Below are positions 6,122-10,631 of a stretch of DNA of 10,631 nt, piece by piece. The stretch comes from Ignavibacteriales bacterium (lineage in GTDB: Bacteria; Bacteroidota; Ignavibacteria; T3Sed10-11). The first letter of the stretch is position 1. Every line of letters begins with the position of its first letter. Location: assembly GCA_003560935.1 (NCBI GenBank), contig PWJF01000159.1:1-10631 (forward strand). Direction: 5' to 3'. The notes beneath the pieces are model-generated. The model was not told the DNA's origin. It worked only from the letters and a program-made list of their open reading frames with translations, and did no database searches. Position numbers and translations under genes: made by a program.

Positions 6122-9100
6122 TTACCCGCCGACAACTTCGACACCGATTTTACAGTTGATACCGTTAATCGATTGAGGTTGTAACTTCTCCCCGTTCGAG
6201 ACAATGTTTTTCATTTCTGCGGCAAGGGTTTCGGTTTTCACATACTCATGAAAATCGGTTAATGCTTTTTTAAGAAGTTCGTCGTCGCTGGCATAGTATA
6301 TTCGAATCCGGTCGGTAACCTGGAAACCCGCATCCTTTCTCATATTCTGAATACGGTTGACGAACTCGCGTGCAAGTCCCTCGGCACGCAGCGCTTCTGT
6401 TAATTCGGTGTCGAGTGCAACGGTTACAACGCCATCTGATTCAACCACCCAACCTTTGATATCTTCGGTTGAAATGTCAATATCACTCTGTTGTAATGTA
6501 ACCGGCTGCCCGTCCACTTCAAATGAAAACGTTCCGCTCTTTTCAAATTCCGTGACTTCATCGCCGGTCATATCCTTCACTCGTTGTGCAACTTTTTGCA
6601 CTATCTTGCCGAATTTCGGACCGATTGATTTGAAATTCGGTTTTGCGTTCTTGTTCACCATTCCGGATTCATCGGTGACAAAGTCAATTCCTTTGACGTT
6701 GATCTCTTCAAGTATGACCCGCTCCATGTTCAGAATGTGTTGCTCATTATCCTTATTGCGTGCGGAGATAATAATACGCTTCAACGGCTGCCGCACTTTC
6801 ATATTCGCTTTCGAACGAATCGAACGTGCAAGATACACAACACGCTGCGCAAGATCCATCTTGTGCTCAAGTTTCCGATCCACAACCGAATCATCCTTTT
6901 CCGGAATCATTGCAAGATGAACGGATTCTTCCGATTCTGTTTTTCCGATCGATACCAGATTACGGTACAGCGTTTCGGCAGTAAACGGCGCAAACGGCGC
7001 CATCAATTTTGCTATACCGACAAGACATTCATACAATGTCTGATACGCTGCGTTCTTATCGGGACCTTTCTCGCTCTTCCAAAATCGACGGCGATTGCGG
7101 CGGACATACCAGTTTGATAACTTATCGATTGTGAATTCCGATACGGCACGCGCCGCATGAGTAACACTGTACTCATCCATCAAGCGCGCATATTCTTCAT
7201 AGAACGAGTTCAGCTCGGACAATATCCAGCGGTCGATCTCCTGCCGCTGCTCAACCGGGATGCGATCTTCACCTCCGGCATAGCCGTCGATATTTGCATA
7301 CAACGCAAAGAACGAGTATGTGTTGGTCAACGTACTGAAGAACCGCCGTTGTATTTCCTTCAATCCCTCTTCATCAAAGAGTGTCGGACGCCACGGCGGA
7401 CTGGTTGTGACAAGATACCAGCGAAGCGTATCAGCTCCATACCGGTCGAGTATATCGAACGGATCGACGGTGTTGCCGCGCGATTTTGACATCTTCATGC
7501 CGTCTTTATCGAGGATCAACTCGTTGACAAGCACATTATAAAACGCCGGTTTTTCAAACAACGCCGATGCAATCGAATGCAGCGTGTAGAACCACCCGCG
7601 TGTCTGATCGATTCCTTCGCAGATATAATCGGCGGGGAAGTTCTCTTCGAATATTTCCTTATTCTCAAACGGATAATGCCACTGTGCAAACGGCATAGAC
7701 CCGGAATCGAACCAAACATCGATAAGTTCGGGGATGCGCTCCAGCTCGCTTCCGCACTCGCACGGGAAATACACCTGATCGACATACGGTTTGTGCGGAT
7801 CGAATGTCTTCGGGTCGATCGGCCGCTCTATTCCGTCAACCCGCCAGGTACCCTGAGCAAGCTCGGCGAGACTGCCGATGCTTTTCTCCTTATTACAATC
7901 AGGGCATACCCAGATCGGCAGCGGTGTTCCCCAGAATCGGTCGCGTGAGAGCGCCCAGTCTTTGTTCTCCGCCAGCCAGTTGCCGAACCGTCCGGTGCCG
8001 ACTTCCGGCGGAACCCAGTTGACCTCGTCGTTAAGCTCGATCATTCGCTGTGCATACTCGGTTGTTCGAATATACCACGATGAACGTGCATAATATAAAA
8101 GCGGTGAATTGCATCGCCAGCAGTGCGGATAACTGTGAGTGACCGTTTCCTTTTTTAACATCAACCCGCGCCGCTTCAAATTCATAATAATATTCTGGTC
8201 GGCTTCCTTTACAAACTCGCCGCGGAAATCGGTAATCTCTTCGGTAAATTCACCCGATTTGTTGACCGGCTGCAACGTCGGCAATCCGTACTTCTTACCG
8301 ACCTGATTATCATCCTCGCCGAACGCAGGCGCTATGTGTACAATACCCGATCCGTCTTCGGTGGTAACGAAATCACCTTCGACAATATAAAAAGCTTTTG
8401 AATCGACCGGGACATAATCGAACAATCGTTCGTACTCCTTACCGAGTAGTTGTTTTCCCGTAAACGTCTCGATAATCCGGTAATCGCCTTCAATAACGGA
8501 GAGCCGTTCTTTTGCAAGGATAAGCCGCCCATCACCGTGTTTAACTTTGACATACTCTACTTCCGGATGAACGGCGAGCGCGACATTCGAAATTAGCGTC
8601 CACGGTGTTGTTGTCCAAACGAGTATGTAGGTATTTTCTTCGCCTTTTAACTTAATACGAACATAGATACTCGGATCTTTCGCATCCTGGTAGCCCTGCG
8701 AAACTTCATGCGATGAGAGCGGTGTCTCGCAGCGGGGACAATACGGTTGTATCTTGTGTCCGCGATAGATCAATCCTTTTTTATAATATTGATCAAGCGC
8801 CCACCACACAGATTCTATATATTCACGTGTGCAAGTCACGTATGCATCATCGAGATTAATCCAGTACCCGATGCGCCGTGTCATCTCTTCCCAATCTTTC
8901 AGATAGGTAAAAACCGATTCGTAACATTCTTTATTGAACTTCTCAATGCCGTAGGTGAATATCTCATCTTTATGCTTGATACCGAGCCTCTTTTCCACTT
9001 CGATCTCGACCGGAAGGCCGTGTGTATCCCATCCCGCTTTACGATTTACCTTATAGCCTCGCATCGTTTTATAACGGCAGACAAGATCCTTCAACGTACG

Positions 9101-9283
9101 GCTGACGACATGGTGAATACCCGGTTTACCGTTCGCTGTCGGCGGACCTTCATAGAACGAAAATACCGGACTCTCAGCACGAGTAGAAATACTCTTACTA
9201 AAAATATCGTGCTGCTGCCAGAACGTACTTACCTCTCTTTCGATTTCCAGATGACTGGTCTTATCCGTCAGTTGTTTAAACAT
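6122..9283 (-). CDS. ileS: Isoleucyl-tRNA synthetase, type 2 (GXHH variant)
   Basis: IleRS charges tRNA-Ile with isoleucine in the cytoplasm and hydrolyses mischarged valine. At 1053 residues with no C-terminal cysteine cluster it fits the eukaryote-like type 2 class, not the roughly 930-residue type 1 with a terminal zinc finger. The class I signature appears as GIHH (residues 55-58, in NGKPGIHHV) where type 1 enzymes have HIGH; the second signature KMSKS is intact at 597-601. The editing domain shows the Thr-rich TTTPWTL (about 224-230) and GSGIVHIAPAFGEDD (311-325). Cysteine pairs that may bind zinc are at 182/185, 388/391, 460/463 and 508/510. DVWFDSGS at 522-529 and the anticodon-binding helical region after about 680 follow in the usual order. 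The ATG at 9283 lies 7 nt after the DUF2905 stop and has only a weak GAGAG-type ribosome site. The 49-nt gap to the DksA-like gene downstream shows no terminator hairpin. Confidence 0.98.
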   Translation of the reverse strand: MFKQLTDKTSHLEIEREVSTFWQQHDIFSKSISTRAESPVFSFYEGPPTANGKPGIHHVVSRTLKDLVCRYKTMRGYKVNRKAGWDTHGLPVEIEVEKRLGIKHKDEIFTYGIEKFNKECYESVFTYLKDWEEMTRRIGYWINLDDAYVTCTREYIESVWWALDQYYKKGLIYRGHKIQPYCPRCETPLSSHEVSQGYQDAKDPSIYVRIKLKGEENTYILVWTTTPWTLISNVALAVHPEVEYVKVKHGDGRLILAKERLSVIEGDYRIIETFTGKQLLGKEYERLFDYVPVDSKAFYIVEGDFVTTEDGSGIVHIAPAFGEDDNQVGKKYGLPTLQPVNKSGEFTEEITDFRGEFVKEADQNIIMNLKRRGLMLKKETVTHSYPHCWRCNSPLLYYARSSWYIRTTEYAQRMIELNDEVNWVPPEVGTGRFGNWLAENKDWALSRDRFWGTPLPIWVCPDCNKEKSIGSLAELAQGTWRVDGIERPIDPKTFDPHKPYVDQVYFPCECGSELERIPELIDVWFDSGSMPFAQWHYPFENKEIFEENFPADYICEGIDQTRGWFYTLHSIASALFEKPAFYNVLVNELILDKDGMKMSKSRGNTVDPFDILDRYGADTLRWYLVTTSPPWRPTLFDEEGLKEIQRRFFSTLTNTYSFFALYANIDGYAGGEDRIPVEQRQEIDRWILSELNSFYEEYARLMDEYSVTHAARAVSEFTIDKLSNWYVRRNRRRFWKSEKGPDKNAAYQTLYECLVGIAKLMAPFAPFTAETLYRNLVSIGKTESEESVHLAMIPEKDDSVVDRKLEHKMDLAQRVVYLARSIRSKANMKVRQPLKRIIISARNKDNEQHILNMERVILEEINVKGIDFVTDESGMVNKNAKPNFKSIGPKFGKIVQKVAQRVKDMTGDEVTEFEKSGTFSFEVDGQPVTLQQSDIDISTEDIKGWVVESDGVVTVALDTELTEALRAEGLAREFVNRIQNMRKDAGFQVTDRIRIYYASDDELLKKALTDFHEYVKTETLAAEMKNIVSNGEKLQPQSINGINCKIGVEVVGG

Positions 9284-9290
9284 GCTCTCG

Positions 9291-9524
9291 TTACTTTCTC
9301 CCGATCAATGAAATAATCCAAACTATCGCAGTCAATAGGATGCTCAACAGTATGCTTGTACCCAAGGGAAAATAAAAACTGAAATTCTCCCGTTCAATCC
9401 TGATATCGCCGGGCAATTTTCCGAGAAACGGCATCCTGTCGGAGAATACAAATACCGCTCCGATTGCCATGATAATCAACCCGATAAGGATCAAAATTTT
9501 ACCGATCGACTGATCCATGCTCAT
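9291..9524 (-). CDS. DUF2905 small membrane protein
   Basis: This 77-residue protein has two hydrophobic helices (about residues 8-27 and 54-73). A conserved central stretch lies between them (GKLPGDIRIER, then FSFYFPLGTSI), which is the hallmark I know for the DUF2905 family. It is a small inner-membrane protein whose function has not been established. Two starts are possible, ATG at 9524 and ATG at 9518 (MS-MDQ). The AAGGAA site at 9527-9532 is closer than usual to the first and better spaced for the second, so a 75-residue form is possible. It is only 7 nt from ileS and almost certainly shares its transcript. Confidence 0.9.
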   Translation of the reverse strand: MSMDQSIGKILILIGLIIMAIGAVFVFSDRMPFLGKLPGDIRIERENFSFYFPLGTSILLSILLTAIVWIISLIGRK

Positions 9525-9634
9525 CGTTCCTTGAGATTGAACGGGTTAAAATCGACCTTTCGTCTACACCTTTAAATTTGCCAGCGCAAACAAACTTACA
9601 AACCCACCCACAAAATAGGCACTTAAACTTGCAA

Positions 9635-10459
9635 TTACAATCGCTCAACTACATGCTTCATTATTGCAGTCAGGTTCGGTTCGGCTCTATTTGCAACAGC
9701 AATAATATCGGCGACATTTGCCGGCTCAAGTGCATCGGGAAAACATTCATCCGTTACGACCGACATGCCGAGCACGCGCATACCCATGTGATTGGCGACG
9801 ATATTTTCGGGTACTGTCGACATTCCGACCACGTCCGCGCCGGTTATACGTAAAAAACGGTATTCCGCTTTTGTCTCAAGATTCGGACCGGAAACTGCAA
9901 CATATACGCCTTTTTGAACCTTAATTTTTTTATCGAGCGCAACCTTTTCAGCAAGCTCTATAAGATGGTTGCTGTACGGTTCCGACATATCCGGAAAACG
10001 AGGTCCAAGCCCGTCATCGTTCGGTCCGATCAACGGGTTATCCCCGAGCAGGTTTATATGATCGGTCATAATCATAATATCACCTTTGCGGTAGAGCGGA
10101 TTCATTCCGCCGCATGCATTCGATACAAGCAAGGTATTCACGCCGAGGAATTTCATTACCCGCACAGGAAATGTGATCTGCTGCATGGAGTACCCCTCAT
10201 AAAGATGAAAGCGTCCTTGCATTGCAACCACGTTTTTCCCGGCAAGTTGCCCGAAGATCAGCTTCCCTTCGTGCGATTCCACGGTTGAAACCGGGAAATG
10301 GGGAAGATCGCCATACCCTATCTCCACCTCTTTATTTATTTCTTTCACGAGTCCGCCAAGTCCGGTTCCGAGTATAATACCGACAGCCGGCTCCATTTGA
10401 GTATGCCGGCGGATAACTTCAATTGCTTCTTGTATTTTCTTTTTCAGGTTTTCTGCCAA
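9635..10459 (-). CDS. punA: Purine nucleoside phosphorylase, trimeric (PNP/MTAP) family
   Basis: PNP catalyses phosphate-dependent cleavage of purine nucleosides to base and ribose-1-phosphate in purine salvage. At 274 residues it has the usual length. Motifs in order: ILGTGLGG (29-36, phosphate loop), GRFHLYEGY (82-90), VSNACGGMN (112-120), GPNLETKAEY (191-200, Glu195 matching human Glu201), and GMSTVPE (212-218, Met213 matching human Met219). The residue matching human Asn243 is Asp237 (VVTDE), the residue type seen in adenine-accepting MTAP. The start is TTG: an in-frame stop lies just upstream, at the end of the DivIVA-like gene 6 nt away, and AGGA lies 10 nt before it. The next in-frame ATG (residue 22) would remove a helix normally present. 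A 110-nt gap separates it from DUF2905. Confidence 0.96.
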   Translation of the reverse strand: MAENLKKKIQEAIEVIRRHTQMEPAVGIILGTGLGGLVKEINKEVEIGYGDLPHFPVSTVESHEGKLIFGQLAGKNVVAMQGRFHLYEGYSMQQITFPVRVMKFLGVNTLLVSNACGGMNPLYRKGDIMIMTDHINLLGDNPLIGPNDDGLGPRFPDMSEPYSNHLIELAEKVALDKKIKVQKGVYVAVSGPNLETKAEYRFLRITGADVVGMSTVPENIVANHMGMRVLGMSVVTDECFPDALEPANVADIIAVANRAEPNLTAIMKHVVERL

Positions 10460-10465
10460 AATAAT

Positions 10466-10631
10466 TTATTCCTGATCCATTTTATCCAGTATGTCGTCCA
10501 CATCGACCGACTTGCGACCAACGGTAACATTATGTCGTGTCTCCTCCGAATCACCAATCTCTTCGGATTCGAGAGATTGAAGAAGTTCAAGTTGGGAGTT
10601 CAATAATATTTTCAGACGGCTCACCATCGTC
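10466..10631 (-). CDS. DivIVA-like protein, C-terminus only
   Basis: The last 54 codons and TAA stop of a gene entering from the right edge are visible. The readable part begins with a helical stretch (MVSRLKILLNSQLELL) that resembles the end of the DivIVA coiled coil, followed by an acidic, probably disordered linker. It ends with the short conserved-looking tail VDVDDILDKMDQE. Similar tails close the DivIVA-domain proteins that precede PNP in Bacteroidetes/Chlorobi-related genomes, as far as I recall. DivIVA proteins mark curved membrane at poles or septa. Without the N-terminal domain the call stays moderate. It ends 6 nt before the PNP start, so the two are probably cotranscribed. Confidence 0.6.
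   Translation of the reverse strand, partial: TMVSRLKILLNSQLELLQSLESEEIGDSEETRHNVTVGRKSVDVDDILDKMDQE

Noticed and set aside
6073..6204. A 44-residue N-terminal extension of the DksA-like gene starting at 6204
   Set aside because: It overlaps the ileS 3' end, has no family-like sequence, and a near-consensus Shine-Dalgarno directly precedes the internal ATG at 6072.
9525..9634. TAAGTTTG (minus strand, 9598-9591) as a Bacteroidetes-type TAnnTTTG promoter element upstream of DUF2905
   Set aside because: The -7 element matches, but no TTTG/TTG element lies 19-21 nt upstream. The gap otherwise holds only AAAC/GGGT-rich sequence, so the match may be chance. No terminator hairpin was found here either.
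1..10631. A defence system, mobile element, CRISPR array or novel gene cluster
   Set aside because: No transposase, integrase, nuclease, direct-repeat array or tRNA was found on either strand. The content is housekeeping genes plus an exported amidohydrolase pair of a known fold.

Overview
All recognisable genes in this window lie on the minus strand, so the biological reading order runs from the right edge to the left edge. The plus strand carries only shadow frames. The gene content and order are: DivIVA-like protein (3' end only), purine nucleoside phosphorylase, a small DUF2905 membrane protein, IleS, a TraR/DksA zinc-finger protein, LspA, an RluD-type pseudouridine synthase, and then two exported amidohydrolase-like proteins. 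This suggests a bacterium of the FCB group (Bacteroidetes/Chlorobi/Ignavibacteria/Balneola-like or a related candidate phylum). The reasons are the ileS-dksA-lspA adjacency, the eukaryote-like type 2 IleRS, and the fused, exported amidohydrolase with a smaller partner. I cannot fix the phylum from this sequence alone.

Region by region (coordinates descending). At 10631-9635 a DivIVA-like C-terminus is followed after 6 nt by a trimeric-type PNP with a TTG start. At 9634-9525 a 110-nt gap holds no convincing promoter or terminator. At 9524-6122 DUF2905 and ileS are 7 nt apart. At 6072-3887 the dksA-like gene, lspA (TTG start) and rluD (GTG start) are separated by only 18 and 29 nt. At 3886-3821 a 66-nt gap holds a perfect TATAAT hexamer flanked by a 9-bp direct repeat; this is the best promoter candidate in the window. 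At 3820-1 there is a 1031-residue tandem amidohydrolase, overlapped by 14 nt by a second amidohydrolase-like gene that runs off the left edge.

The right-hand part is a housekeeping cluster: polarity/division protein, purine salvage, isoleucyl-tRNA charging, stringent-type transcription control, lipoprotein maturation and 23S rRNA modification. The left-hand part is an export pair whose substrates are unknown. I see no mobile element, CRISPR array, RNA gene, phage gene or defence system. The most notable points are the GIHH version of the HIGH signature in a type 2 IleRS (linked to mupirocin hyper-resistance), an Asp in the purine-specificity position of PNP, the lost metal ligands in two of three amidohydrolase domains, and the repeat-bracketed promoter.
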